From: Vreelandella aquamarina
Lineage (GTDB): Bacteria > Pseudomonadota > Gammaproteobacteria > Pseudomonadales > Halomonadaceae
Direction of reading: 5' to 3'
DNA length: 51,682 bases
Assembly: GCF_020075495.1 (NCBI RefSeq)
Contig: NZ_JABYQT010000016.1
Span: 1-51,682, forward strand
Within the stretch, counting starts at the first letter, position 1. Every line of letters starts with the position of its first letter. Below are positions 43,489-51,682 of this stretch, piece by piece. A program made the position numbers and the translations under genes. The notes beneath the pieces are model-generated. The model did no database searches. It had not been told where the DNA came from and saw nothing but the letters and a program-made list of their open reading frames with translations.

Positions 43489-43520
43489 AAAAGCCCGCTG
43501 ATTCGTCAGCGGGCTTTTTT
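43489..43520 (+). terminator. intrinsic terminator after tRNA-Met
   Basis: The left arm (AAAAGCCCGCTGA, 43489-43501) pairs with 43506-43518 through a TTCG tetraloop, ending in six T. It lies 8 bases after the tRNA and before the convergent aminopeptidase gene. Confidence 0.92.
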
Positions 43521-43546
43521 CGTTGGCGCGTCGAGTGACGGTGTTA

Positions 43547-44851
43547 TCAAGCAAGCACCGGGCGATTCAAGAAGACTTTCAACGCCCGGGTCAGGTACTC
43601 GACATCGCGGGTGCCAGCGGTTTCACGGATCGAGTGCATGGCCCACTGCGGCACGCCAATATCCAGGGTAGGCACGCCTACCTCGGTGGCCGTGATCGGG
43701 CCAATGGTACTGCCACAGCCCATATCCGCCCGGGTCACAAACGATTGAACCGGCACATCGGCCTCGCGGCATACGTCGCGAAACAGCGCGCCGGTCACGC
43801 TGTTGGTGGCGTAACGCTGGCTGGCGTTCACCTTGATTACCGGGCCGCCGTTGATGGCCGGGCCGTGGCGCTCGTCGTGCTTGTCACGAAAGTTGGGATG
43901 CAGCGCGTGGGCGTTATCGCAGGAAATCATCAGCGATGATTGAATCAGCTGAACCAGTGACTCCTCCGACCCACCGCCTACCTGCGCATTGATGCGCTTG
44001 AGTACATCGCCCAGAAATGGCCCTTGAGCGCCACAGGCACTGGCGCTGCCTACCTCTTCGTGATCATTGGCGACCAGTAGCGCTCCCTGGTGGCCGTCGC
44101 TTTCCAGCAGCGCCTCCAGCCCAATGAAGCACGACAGCAGATTATCCAGGCGCGCACTGGCGACAAGCTCCTGATTTACCCCCACCAGCGACGGCGGTTG
44201 TACGTCGTAGAAACCGAGCTCGAAATCCACCACTTCCGCAGCCTTCACGCCGTGCTGCTCTTCAATCCAGGAGGTCAGAAGGTCGGCAAGCGTGGCGCTA
44301 CCGCTTTGCAGCAGTACCGGTGCCATCTGGGTCTGCGGGTTGATGGGCCGACCTGAGTTGACGTCACGATCCATATGGATGGCGAGGCTTGGCACCATGG
44401 CCACGGGCCGTTCGACGTCAAGCAGCAAGCTCTCCATCCTGCCATCCGAGTGGCGTACGTGTACCCGGCCAGCAAGCCCCAGGTCGCGATCGAACCAGGG
44501 CGCCAGCAGTACACCGCCATACACCTGCACGCCCAGCTGCAGCCAGCCCGCCGCGTGTTGTGTGGCATTTGGCTTCAAGCGCAGGCCGGGGCTATCGGTG
44601 TGCGCGCCCAGCATACGCAGGCTCTCAAGTGCCCCTTCGGGCAGCTGGAAGGCGATGATCGATGAATCGTTTCGCGTGACGTAGTAGCGCTGTCCGCGGC
44701 TCAACTGCCAGCTGGCGGTCTCTTCCAGCCGCTGAAATCCTGCTTTTTCCAACCGCTCGGCCATGCTCTGGGTCGCGTGCCATGGCGTGGGTGAATGGCG
44801 CAGAAAATCACATAGCCGGGTTAAACGATCGGCGTTGAAGGCTTCGGACAT
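43547..44851 (-). CDS. apeB: M18 family aminopeptidase
   Basis: A 434-residue cytoplasmic metallo-aminopeptidase of family M18, forming large tetrahedral complexes in relatives. Metal-binding and catalytic motifs are present: GAHTDSPGLRLKPN with the first His and Asp, VANDHEEVGSAS with the catalytic Glu pair, ISCDNAHALHPN, and the final FVTRADMGCGSTIGPI near the C terminus. M18 enzymes remove N-terminal, often acidic, residues. The start MSEAFNADRLTRLCDFL matches family proteins. It stands alone and converges on the tRNA-Met terminator. Confidence 0.92.
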   Translation of the reverse strand: MSEAFNADRLTRLCDFLRHSPTPWHATQSMAERLEKAGFQRLEETASWQLSRGQRYYVTRNDSSIIAFQLPEGALESLRMLGAHTDSPGLRLKPNATQHAAGWLQLGVQVYGGVLLAPWFDRDLGLAGRVHVRHSDGRMESLLLDVERPVAMVPSLAIHMDRDVNSGRPINPQTQMAPVLLQSGSATLADLLTSWIEEQHGVKAAEVVDFELGFYDVQPPSLVGVNQELVASARLDNLLSCFIGLEALLESDGHQGALLVANDHEEVGSASACGAQGPFLGDVLKRINAQVGGGSEESLVQLIQSSLMISCDNAHALHPNFRDKHDERHGPAINGGPVIKVNASQRYATNSVTGALFRDVCREADVPVQSFVTRADMGCGSTIGPITATEVGVPTLDIGVPQWAMHSIRETAGTRDVEYLTRALKVFLNRPVLA

Positions 44852-44898
44852 GGAAATCCTCTTAACAGTAATGATTGAGTCTCACAGAGCAAACGACC

Positions 44899-44907
44899 TG
44901 CTACAAT
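44899..44907 (+). promoter_or_regulatory. candidate extended -10 promoter for prc
   Basis: TGCTACAAT combines the extended -10 TG with TACAAT (five of six). It lies 82 bases before the prc start. No clear -35 at normal spacing is present, which extended -10 promoters tolerate. Confidence 0.4.
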
Positions 44908-44988
44908 GCTCCCTGGCCTAGGCAACTCATAGGCCACCTGCGGGTCTAGGGAAGCATGAGTGTACACAAATCCGGGAGAGCTTGACTG

Positions 44989-47073
44989 ATGAGCTTGTTT
45001 GCAACGCTTTCGCGCTCGGTCGCGCTTGCCGTGATGCTGGTGGTCACCAGCCCGGCTGCGCTGGCGCAAATCGCGCCGACCGACGAACAACGCCAAGCGG
45101 CAGTAGAAATTGCGGATGCGCTCCGCTACGGCCACTACGCTGATATCACCTTTGATGAGCAGTGGTCACAGGAAGCCTTTCAGCGCTACCTGGACATTCT
45201 CGATGGCCAGCGCGCCTACTTGCTGAGCCGTGATATCGAGCCCTATCGTCATCTGGAAGGCGACATGGCCGAGGCGCTGTTCGAAGGTGATCTGGACGAT
45301 GCCTTCGAGCTCTACGACCAGTTCAGCGAGCGCCATATAGCGCGCCTGGAGTGGCTGCTCGAGCGCCTGGATGAAGGCTTGACGTTCGACTTCGACAGCA
45401 ATGAGCGCCTGGAAATCGATCGCGAAGAAGCGCCCTTCGCTACCCGCGAAAGTGAACTTGACGAACTTTGGCGCAAACGCCTGAAGAACGACGCGCTGAC
45501 GCTTGCCCTCACCGACCAGGACGATGAACAGATCGAAGATAACCTGCGTCAGCGTTACGAAGGCCAGCTTTCCCGTCTGCGCCAGACCGAATCAGAAGAC
45601 GTGTTCGGCCTTGTGATGGCGGCGGTGACCAGCACGATCGATCCCCACACCGGTTACCTTTCTCCGCGTCAAAGCGAATCTTTCGATATTCAGATGAGCC
45701 TTTCCCTCGAGGGCATTGGTGCACTGCTCCAGGCGGACGGCGAATACGTCAAGGTGGCAAGCCTGGTTCCCGGCGGCCCCGCCGATCGTGCCGATGTACT
45801 GGAACCCGCTGACCGCATCATTGCGGTGGGCCAGGAAGATGGCGAGATGGTCAACGTGGTAGGCATGCGCCTGGACAACGTGGTGGACCTTATTCGAGGC
45901 CCCAAAGGCTCGGTCGTACGTCTGGATATCGTGCCTGCCCAGGCGGTCGACATGACCCGCTCGCATATCGTCGAAATTACCCGCGATACGGTAAGCCTTG
46001 AAGACCAGGCCGCCCATGGCGAAGTCATCAATGTCGAGCGCGATGGCGAGCCCCACCCGATCGGCGTCATCAACATTCCCACCTTCTACGTTGATTTTGA
46101 CGCCTGGCAGGCGGGCGAAGAGGAGTATCGCAGCACCACTCGCGATGTAGCTCGTGAGATCGAGCGCCTGAAAGAAGAAGGCGTCGAAGGCATCGTGCTG
46201 GATCTTCGCAACAACGGCGGCGGCGCGCTTCAGGAAGCCAACTCGCTGATTGGCCTGTTCATCGATCGCGGCCCTACCGTTCAGGTTCGCGATGCCCAGG
46301 GCCGCATCCAGCTCTACGGCGACAGCGATGCGGGCACCACCTATGACGGCCCGCTCACCGTTCTGGTCAACCGGCTATCTGCCTCGGCCTCCGAGATCTT
46401 CGCCGGCGCCATCCAGGATTATGGCCGCGGCCTGATCGTCGGTTCGTCTACCTTTGGCAAAGGAACCGTTCAAACATTGAACGACCTGAGCCATGGCCAG
46501 ATCAAGCTGACCCGCGCCAAGTTCTACCGTATTTCCGGTGAAAGTACGCAAAACCGCGGCGTAGACCCGGACATCGCCTTCCCGAGCCTGATTGACCCTG
46601 AGCGTATCGGCGAAAGCAGCCTGGACAACGCCCTGGGCTGGGACACCGTGCAGAACGTTCAGTACCGCCGTTACGGCACGCCGGAAACGTTTGTCGATGC
46701 GCTGGCTGCCCAGCACCAGACCCGCGCCAAGCAGAACCCTAACTTCATCTACCTGGAACGCCAGTCGGCCCTGGCACGTCAACTGCGTGAGCAGCACACC
46801 AGCGTCAGCCTCAACCGCGAACAGCGCCAGCGCGAAATGGAAGCCCAGGAAGCCGAGCAGCTGTCTCTAGAGAACCAGCGCCGTCGGGCACTGAAGCTTC
46901 CTGAACTTGATGAATGGATGGATGCCCGCCTGGACACTACCGAACCCAATGGCAAGGATGAAAGCGCTGAGGACGAGGAAATGCCGGTCGACCGCGCGCC
47001 CGTGCTTGAAGCGGCAGAAATCCTGCTCGACTATGCCCACTTCCAGAAAGCCCAGCGGATGGCCAAGCGCTGA
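44989..47073 (+). CDS. prc: carboxy-terminal processing protease Prc (Tsp)
   Basis: A 694-residue periplasmic serine protease (E. coli Prc 682) that trims C termini, including PBP3 and murein hydrolases, and degrades tagged proteins. A signal peptide covers about 1-25 (ending ALA). The PDZ domain is near 235-325 (SLEGIGALLQADGEYVKVASL in parts). The catalytic Ser466 and Lys491 (SASASEIF, FGKGTVQ) keep the family's 25-residue spacing, with Asp477 between. The C-terminal DUF3340 domain is charged and helical. GGGAG precedes the ATG. A terminator follows 20 bases after the stop. Confidence 0.95.
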   Translation: MSLFATLSRSVALAVMLVVTSPAALAQIAPTDEQRQAAVEIADALRYGHYADITFDEQWSQEAFQRYLDILDGQRAYLLSRDIEPYRHLEGDMAEALFEGDLDDAFELYDQFSERHIARLEWLLERLDEGLTFDFDSNERLEIDREEAPFATRESELDELWRKRLKNDALTLALTDQDDEQIEDNLRQRYEGQLSRLRQTESEDVFGLVMAAVTSTIDPHTGYLSPRQSESFDIQMSLSLEGIGALLQADGEYVKVASLVPGGPADRADVLEPADRIIAVGQEDGEMVNVVGMRLDNVVDLIRGPKGSVVRLDIVPAQAVDMTRSHIVEITRDTVSLEDQAAHGEVINVERDGEPHPIGVINIPTFYVDFDAWQAGEEEYRSTTRDVAREIERLKEEGVEGIVLDLRNNGGGALQEANSLIGLFIDRGPTVQVRDAQGRIQLYGDSDAGTTYDGPLTVLVNRLSASASEIFAGAIQDYGRGLIVGSSTFGKGTVQTLNDLSHGQIKLTRAKFYRISGESTQNRGVDPDIAFPSLIDPERIGESSLDNALGWDTVQNVQYRRYGTPETFVDALAAQHQTRAKQNPNFIYLERQSALARQLREQHTSVSLNREQRQREMEAQEAEQLSLENQRRRALKLPELDEWMDARLDTTEPNGKDESAEDEEMPVDRAPVLEAAEILLDYAHFQKAQRMAKR

Positions 47074-47092
47074 TTGCTGCGCGTCCTGAAAC

Positions 47093-47118
47093 AACGCCGG
47101 CCCCTGCGCCGGCGTTTT
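47093..47118 (+). terminator. intrinsic terminator after prc
   Basis: AACGCCGGC (47093-47101) pairs with GCCGGCGTT (47108-47116) around CCCTGC, followed by a short T stretch within GTTTTG. It lies 20 bases after the prc stop. Confidence 0.75.
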
Positions 47119-47407
47119 GCTGAATACATCACGCTGAACGACGACGTATCATGCCTGCCAGGCTATTTTTCCTTGCTGGCCTATCAGTATTTTTTTGGCG
47201 TGCAACGTCCTAGGCATACCCGCATCGGGCGCTTTCAGGAGATGGTGAACATGCGTTATCCAAATGAGAAGCAGCACGAACTTGAAAAGTTGTTTAGCTA
47301 AATCAATCATAACCATGCTAATTTTTATAACCCCCTCATCTTATAGCCTCTTTTTTCTCCCACCCTCCTGCACGCTGCATTTTGGTAAAAATAACGCGTG
47401 ATTCGGC
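47119..47407. other. intergenic region between prc and chemoreceptor
   Basis: No supported gene. An ORF spans 47074-47301 but begins inside the prc terminator and has unprotein-like composition. Its last part could be a 16-19 residue peptide (ATG at 47242 or 47251, the latter 9 bases after an AGGAG), not convincing alone. The stretch 47300-47400 is AT- and pyrimidine-rich. Confidence 0.5.
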
Positions 47408-47434
47408 TAAGGTCTTGTCGGAAAAGGCCGATAT
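47408..47434 (+). promoter_or_regulatory. sigma-28 (FliA) type promoter
   Basis: TAAGGTCT (47408-47415), exactly 11 bases, then GCCGATAT (47427-47434). The FliA consensus is TAAAGTTT-N11-GCCGATAA, so the -10 matches seven of eight and the -35 five of eight at perfect spacing. The chemoreceptor ATG is 43 bases past the -10. Confidence 0.75.
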
Positions 47435-47476
47435 AACAGCGTCATCCATTCTTGGCTTTGCTGTTATAGGAAAATC

Positions 47477-49081
47477 ATGTCACGACTAACTACAAATCAA
47501 CGACTCTGGGGCATTCTCGGGCTTATCTGCTTAGCCATGCTGACGCTGGTGGGCTGGCTGACCTGGGAAACACGACAAACCATCGAGCACGAGCGGCGTA
47601 CCAGCATTCAGCATGTCGTCGAAAGCCTCCAGTCGCAGCTGCAGGCGCTGCAGGTTAACGCCAGTACCGGCGAGCTTACCCTTGAAGAAGCCCAGCAGCG
47701 TGCCGTCGACGCTATTGCCAATGCCAGCTTCGCTGAAGGTGAGTACGTGTTTGCCTTTGACGATCAGATGCACATCGTCTCTCACCCCAATCGCCCGCGC
47801 GGCGAAGACATGAGCAACTACCATGATGCCAACGGAATGCGGCTTTATGCAGAATTTCTGCAGGCTGCCCGTTCGGGTGGCGGCCACGTCGATTACTACT
47901 CGCGCCGTATTTCAGGTGACGAGCAGTTTCCCAAGATCAGCTACTTCGCCTACTTGCCCGAGTGGGGCTGGGCGTTTGGCGCCGGCATCTACGTCGACGA
48001 CATCAATGCAGCCTTTATCAGTAACCTTACCCGCTCCCTGATTGCACTACTGATTATCGGCATCCCGGTTACGCTGCTGATGGGCTGGGTGATTCGCGAT
48101 GTGGCTCGCCGTCTGGGCGGGGACCCACGCTACGCCGCGGAAGTGGTACGTTATATTGCCGATGGCGATTTGACCCGAAGCACTACGCTTTCCAGCCGCG
48201 ACCAGGAAAGCCTGCTATTCAACATCAACCGCATGCGTGAAAGCCTGGCAGGCACCATTGGCGATATCCATCACGGTGCCGACCAGGTCAACAACGGGGT
48301 CGAGCAGATCGTCGGCGTCAACGAAGAGCTCTCGACACGCACCGAGCAGCAGGCTGCGTCTCTGGCTGAAACTGCCTCCAGCATGGAAGAACTGACAGCG
48401 ACCGTTAAACAGAATGCCGAGCACGCCCATCACGCGCGTCAGCTGGCGACGAGCACGGCGGATAACGCCCAGCGTGGCAGCGATGCCATGACGGCCGTGG
48501 TGGCCACCATGGCCGATATCGATGAAAGCTCGGCTCAGATGAGCAGCATCGTGAACACGATCGATGCGATTGCCTTTCAGACCAACATTCTGGCGCTCAA
48601 TGCATCGGTCGAGGCGGCTCGGGCCGGCGACCAGGGCCGCGGGTTTGCCGTGGTAGCCAATGAAGTTCGCCAGCTTGCCAGCCGCTCGGCAGCCGCCGCC
48701 CAGGAGATCAAGAAGCTGATCGAAAACTCCGGCGCCAAGGTGGCCGACGGCAGCCAGCAGGTACGTGCGACGGGCGAGATGATCAATAGCGTGGTGACGG
48801 ATATCAAGCAGCTCAGCACGCTGGTCCAGGAAATCTCTGCTGCCACCAGCGAGCAGAGCAGCGGTATCGAGCAGGTCAACCTAGCCGTCACCCAGATGGA
48901 TCAGATGACCCAGCAAAACGCAGGCCTGGTACAGGAAAGCAACCACGCAACCCAGTCATTGGCCCAGCTGAGTACTCAGCTTCGCCAGCGGGTGGCCAAC
49001 TTCCTCATCAACGCCCAAACACCAGCGCCAGCGGCCTTGCCTTCTTCGTCACGGCATGTCACTGAGGAAAGTGACTTTTAG
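47477..49081 (+). CDS. methyl-accepting chemotaxis protein with Cache sensor
   Basis: A 534-residue transmembrane chemoreceptor. Order: membrane helix about 10-29, periplasmic single Cache-type domain about 35-180 ([39 protein letters not shown]), second membrane helix about 188-208, HAMP about 209-260 ([19 protein letters not shown]), and the cytoplasmic signalling helices with the conserved tip [21 protein letters not shown] in two pieces near residues 365-385. The closing residues EESDF do not form the CheR/CheB docking pentapeptide NWETF. The ligand is unknown; Cache domains of this kind often bind small organic acids. A sigma-28 promoter links it to the flagellar regulon. Confidence 0.94.
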   Translation: MSRLTTNQRLWGILGLICLAMLTLVGWLTWETRQTIEHERRTSIQHVVESLQSQLQALQVNASTGELTLEEAQQRAVDAIANASFAEGEYVFAFDDQMHIVSHPNRPRGEDMSNYHDANGMRLYAEFLQAARSGGGHVDYYSRRISGDEQFPKISYFAYLPEWGWAFGAGIYVDDINAAFISNLTRSLIALLIIGIPVTLLMGWVIRDVARRLGGDPRYAAEVVRYIADGDLTRSTTLSSRDQESLLFNINRMRESLAGTIGDIHHGADQVNNGVEQIVGVNEELSTRTEQQAASLAETASSMEELTATVKQNAEHAHHARQLATSTADNAQRGSDAMTAVVATMADIDESSAQMSSIVNTIDAIAFQTNILALNASVEAARAGDQGRGFAVVANEVRQLASRSAAAAQEIKKLIENSGAKVADGSQQVRATGEMINSVVTDIKQLSTLVQEISAATSEQSSGIEQVNLAVTQMDQMTQQNAGLVQESNHATQSLAQLSTQLRQRVANFLINAQTPAPAALPSSSRHVTEESDF

Positions 49082-49124
49082 CCATTGAGGTTCCTTGCAT
49101 CGAGGCAAGTACCTTTGTAGGTTG

Positions 49125-49161
49125 ACGCCCTCTTTACCACATCAGGTTCAGAGGGCGTTTT
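49125..49161. terminator. terminator between chemoreceptor and glycosyltransferase
   Basis: ACGCCCTCT (49125-49133) pairs with AGAGGGCGT (49150-49158) around a 16-base loop, followed by TTTG. It lies between two convergent genes and probably serves both. Confidence 0.65.
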
Positions 49162-49178
49162 GCATGTCCCAGCGTATT

Positions 49179-50399
49179 TTACACCTTGCCCTGATTATCC
49201 AATTCCACGGCGTCGTGCATTCTGTTCAGTAAATTCGGCACGGCAGCCTGAACGCGGTTCCAGCTGGGTATGAAGGGCCGCTCGCGCGGGTTATCCAGAA
49301 ACAGGTTACCGGCTTCCAGCAGATTACTGGCAAACAACTCCACCGCCTGCTCTTCACTGTGGCGATCCAGACTCAGGCCATTCATGGTGGCGTCGTGGTC
49401 GTAGGCTTCTATCAGATCCAGCGCCAGCCGGTAATAGGTCGCCTTCAGGGTTCTGAAGTCTTCACTGCTGAAACTTACTCCGTGGGTGGCCAACTTCCGA
49501 TACAGTGCCTTGGAGATATCCAGGCTCATTCGATTCAGCCCGCCGTTCGGGTCCTCTTCGCTTACCGGCTGGTGTTTATGATCGTAGGCATCGGCGATAT
49601 CGACCTGGCATAGCTGACGGTGGGAGTAGTTGCGCTGCAGTTCCGAAAGTACGCCAATCTCGAGCCCCCAGTCAGCGGGGATGCGGATGCCCTCCAGCAC
49701 TTCACTACGCATGGCAAACTCACCCGATAACGGATAACGAAAGCTATCCAGATACTCCAGATAAGGCAGTGGCCCACATACGGTCTTGAGCGCGCGCAGC
49801 AGCGGTGTGACCAATAAACGAGAAACGCGCCCGTTCAGCTTGCCTTCGGCAATGCGCGGATAGTACCCCTTGCAGAAGCTGTAGTTAAAACGCGGATGGG
49901 CGACCGGGTACATCAAGCGAGCCAGGAGACCACGCTCGTAGGTCAGAATATCGCAGTCGTGAAGGCCCACTACCGCCGAGCGGCCGGAAGCCAGCATATA
50001 GCCGGAACAGTACCAGACGTTGCGCCCCTTGCCGGGTTCCAGTGCACCTAGCCCATGGCTTTCAAGCTCGTCGTCCAGTTCACGCAGGCGCGGGCCATCG
50101 TTCCAGAGAATGCGGGTATGCTGCGGCAGGCGGGCAAAGAACTCGCGAGCGTGCAGGAACTGATCGCGATCCGCACGATCAAGCCCAATCACGATTTCAT
50201 CGAGATACGGCACCTTGGCCAGCTCGTCGACGATATTGGAAAGCGCCGGCCCTTCCAGTTCGGAATACAGCGAAGGCAGGATAAGGCCCATGGGTCGACG
50301 CCGGGCAAACCGGCTCAACTCCTCTTCAAGCGCCTCGACTGGCCGCCGCGTCAGGTTATGAAAATCGGTAATGACACCGTTCTGGTGAAAATCGCTCAT
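49179..50399 (-). CDS. glycosyltransferase, probable glucosyl-3-phosphoglycerate synthase (GpgS-like)
   Basis: A 406-residue cytoplasmic GT-A glycosyltransferase. An N-terminal nucleotide-sugar region has LILPSLYSELEGPALSNIV (about 39-57) and EIVIGLDRADRDQF; the metal-binding DCD is at 148-150 (GLHDCDILTYERG), and the acceptor region has YPLSGEFAMR and IPADWGLEIGVLSEL. This resembles family GT81, whose GpgS members transfer glucose from an NDP-glucose to 3-phosphoglycerate. A GGGAGGGG ribosome site fixes the start at 50399. It lies 17 bases downstream of the GpgP/MpgP-like phosphatase, so the pair should make glucosylglycerate, a compatible solute. A mannosyl donor cannot be excluded. Confidence 0.8.
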   Translation of the reverse strand: MSDFHQNGVITDFHNLTRRPVEALEEELSRFARRRPMGLILPSLYSELEGPALSNIVDELAKVPYLDEIVIGLDRADRDQFLHAREFFARLPQHTRILWNDGPRLRELDDELESHGLGALEPGKGRNVWYCSGYMLASGRSAVVGLHDCDILTYERGLLARLMYPVAHPRFNYSFCKGYYPRIAEGKLNGRVSRLLVTPLLRALKTVCGPLPYLEYLDSFRYPLSGEFAMRSEVLEGIRIPADWGLEIGVLSELQRNYSHRQLCQVDIADAYDHKHQPVSEEDPNGGLNRMSLDISKALYRKLATHGVSFSSEDFRTLKATYYRLALDLIEAYDHDATMNGLSLDRHSEEQAVELFASNLLEAGNLFLDNPRERPFIPSWNRVQAAVPNLLNRMHDAVELDNQGKV

Positions 50400-50416
50400 G
50401 AGTTCCCCTCCCTGGT

Positions 50417-51334
50417 TTATTGCGTGGTGATACGCGTCCCGCTGAGCGTCTGTAACGGCTTCTCCTCCCCACCCCACCAGTGGGTAACGCCTTCTGCCCA
50501 CCCTGCCGGTCCCACGGCGGTTGTGCGATAGAGCGCCGGGGTGCGTGGTGTGACGCGGGCATCATGCACGCCTTGAATCACAACAGCCTGGTCGACGGCT
50601 TCCAGCATGCTGACATCATTGGGCCCGTCACCGAGGGCCAGCGAAAGCGGCGTGCAACCTCTAAGCATGGCAAACCGCTCGATCAGCCAGGTAACGGCTC
50701 GCCCCTTGTCGGTGCCGCGCCCCATGACGTGCCAGAAACGCCCGCCCTGCGTCAGCTCAAGGCCATCACTTTCAAGCGCCTGGCGAAACGTTTCAAGAGA
50801 GGCCTGATCACCATTCCAAATCAGCGGCTCGCACCCCTCCCGCTGTCGTGCGTCACTGGCGCGCGCTGCATCCAGGCCGGTCAACGCGGCAACCTCGTTG
50901 TTACTCATCTCTCCCATGCAGGTAAAGCCAATGTTCAGCCGCTTGCGCCATACGTTCAAGCGAGCACGAATAAAGCCGATATCTACACCGGTATGCTTGA
51001 TGGCCAGGCCATCACGCCCACTGCTTGGGCGGTCAAGGCGGGCATGGCACCAACCAGGCGGTAGACCAATGACGGCTCCGTTTTCCGCAACAAACGGCGT
51101 GTCGACAAGCCCTAGCGACTCGCGTAGCGGAAGTAGCTCTGCACGGGTCTTGCTGGTGACCGGAATGACCGGTATGCGCAGCTGTTCAAGCCAAGCAAGC
51201 GTGGGCAGGGCGGGAGAAAAGTCATAGCTGTGATGATCCAGAAGAGAGCCGTCCAGATCGGTAAATACCAGGCGCGCCCGTTGCTGAGCGTCAGGTGCAC
51301 GAGCGAACGATGCAGGAATGTCGTATTCAGACAT
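50417..51334 (-). CDS. HAD-IIB phosphatase, glucosyl/mannosyl-3-phosphoglycerate phosphatase-like (GpgP/MpgP)
   Basis: A 305-residue HAD phosphatase of the IIB class that removes phosphate from glycosyl-3-phosphoglycerate. Motif I FTDLDGSLLDH has the nucleophile Asp26 and Asp28; PVIPVTSKTRAEL is motif II; motif IV is LALGDGPNDVSML. The MpgP-specific cap region has PFVAENGAVIGLP and a late RFWHVMGRGTDKGRAV. AGAGGTAG precedes the ATG. It is transcribed leftward just before the GpgS-like gene. Members have been named for mannosyl or glucosyl substrates; the partner glycosyltransferase here favours the glucosyl type, but phosphatases of this group are often bifunctional. Confidence 0.85.
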   Translation of the reverse strand: MSEYDIPASFARAPDAQQRARLVFTDLDGSLLDHHSYDFSPALPTLAWLEQLRIPVIPVTSKTRAELLPLRESLGLVDTPFVAENGAVIGLPPGWCHARLDRPSSGRDGLAIKHTGVDIGFIRARLNVWRKRLNIGFTCMGEMSNNEVAALTGLDAARASDARQREGCEPLIWNGDQASLETFRQALESDGLELTQGGRFWHVMGRGTDKGRAVTWLIERFAMLRGCTPLSLALGDGPNDVSMLEAVDQAVVIQGVHDARVTPRTPALYRTTAVGPAGWAEGVTHWWGGEEKPLQTLSGTRITTQ

Positions 51335-51682
51335 GGCACTACCTCTGTATGACGCTATAGAAAGCCTAGAGCAAGGGAGTTGCTAACTAAAGATGAGAAG
51401 CAGCTTACATGCCAAGAATAGAAAAATTTTAACTATTAGCAACTTAACAAAAAGCGCACACTGATGGTGCAAAACGACGGGGAAAGAGCGTCCAGAAAGG
51501 ATCATTTAGGTGCATTTGCAGGCTACGGTCTGGAAGATAGATATGGGCGACCAAAAAAGCGTGCCAGCGACTATTTTGCTTGGCAAAAAACGATCAATAG
51601 CTATACTCAAATTGTACTCGCTGGCACCTTTGTATACCCCCTCACCTGATGTCAGCGAGCTGCAGTGAGCCAAGTTTGAGCC
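51335..51682. other. right-edge region without a supported gene
   Basis: Upstream of the phosphatase gene. It should contain the promoter of the leftward pair, but I see no clear -35/-10. A 61-residue plus-strand frame at 51464-51649 has no ribosome site. A 10-bp inverted repeat (GTGCCAGCGA at 51561-51570, complement at 51618-51627) is present. Composition is more AT-rich than the genes around it. Confidence 0.5.

Noticed and set aside
47074..47301. 75-residue ORF directly after prc
   Set aside because: It starts one base after the prc stop and reads through the prc terminator stem; no homology-like pattern. Only its last 16-19 codons have a possible ribosome site.
51464..51649. 61-residue plus-strand ORF at the right edge
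   Set aside because: No ribosome site, AT-rich, ends inside an inverted repeat; no recognisable family.
1..51682. CRISPR arrays, insertion sequences, prophage, toxin-antitoxin or defence islands
   Set aside because: No regularly spaced repeats, transposase or integrase motifs, or recognisable defence proteins were found; the gene content is core and housekeeping.

Overview
The window looks like ordinary chromosome from a moderately halophilic gammaproteobacterium, most likely of the Halomonadaceae (Halomonas or a close relative). Three things point there. The block hemA-prfA-prmC facing TPR lipoprotein-lolB-ispE-tRNA-Gln-prs-rplY-pth-ychF has classical gammaproteobacterial synteny. The GC content is fairly high and many proteins are acidic. 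There is also a probable glucosylglycerate (compatible solute) gene pair. The genus is inferred from gene content, not from a database match.

Layout. 1-370 holds no gene I can support. 370-2614 carries two small unknown proteins, an orphan Mn/Fe-type metal-binding protein with a Fur-like site in front, and gph. 2783-4787 has a type II NADH dehydrogenase converging on rpe. 5076-8868 is a sulfate/thiosulfate ABC operon (binding protein, cysT, cysW, cysA). 8988-11302 has a YajG-type lipoprotein and a leftward DUF1820-SH3 protein-tpm group. 11562-15676 has tlyA meeting an MscK-like mechanosensitive channel stop to stop. 15818-19202 has phospholipase A, a DUF883/YqjE/YqjK membrane trio and a YhiN-type flavoprotein. 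19309-23507 is an RND efflux adaptor-pump pair closed by a strong terminator. 23581-24378 has DUF3617 and CPXCG small proteins. 24375-28525 is a leftward potFGHI polyamine operon. 28842-31189 is ahpC-ahpF behind a well-formed OxyR-like site.

31377-35945 is a leftward hemA-prfA-prmC-lrp-moeB cluster with lrp lying inside it. 36188-43316 is the TPR lipoprotein to ychF block with tRNA-Gln, followed by tRNA-Met with its own promoter. 43547-47073 has an M18 aminopeptidase and the Prc/Tsp protease. 47477-49081 is a chemoreceptor behind a sigma-28 type promoter. 49179-51334 is a leftward pair, a GpgP/MpgP-like phosphatase then a GpgS-like glycosyltransferase, expected to make glucosylglycerate or mannosylglycerate.

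Functions gather around nutrient import (sulfate, polyamines, metal), envelope upkeep (LolB, OmpLA, Prc, RND pump, MscK-like channel), oxidative and osmotic stress, and core translation (PrfA, PrmC, TlyA, L25, Pth, YchF). I found no insertion sequence, prophage, CRISPR array, toxin-antitoxin pair or recognisable defence system, and no gene set that looks like an undescribed system. The observations worth a second look are mainly regulatory: OxyR-like, Fur-like and FliA-like sites, intercistronic hairpins, and the position of lrp.
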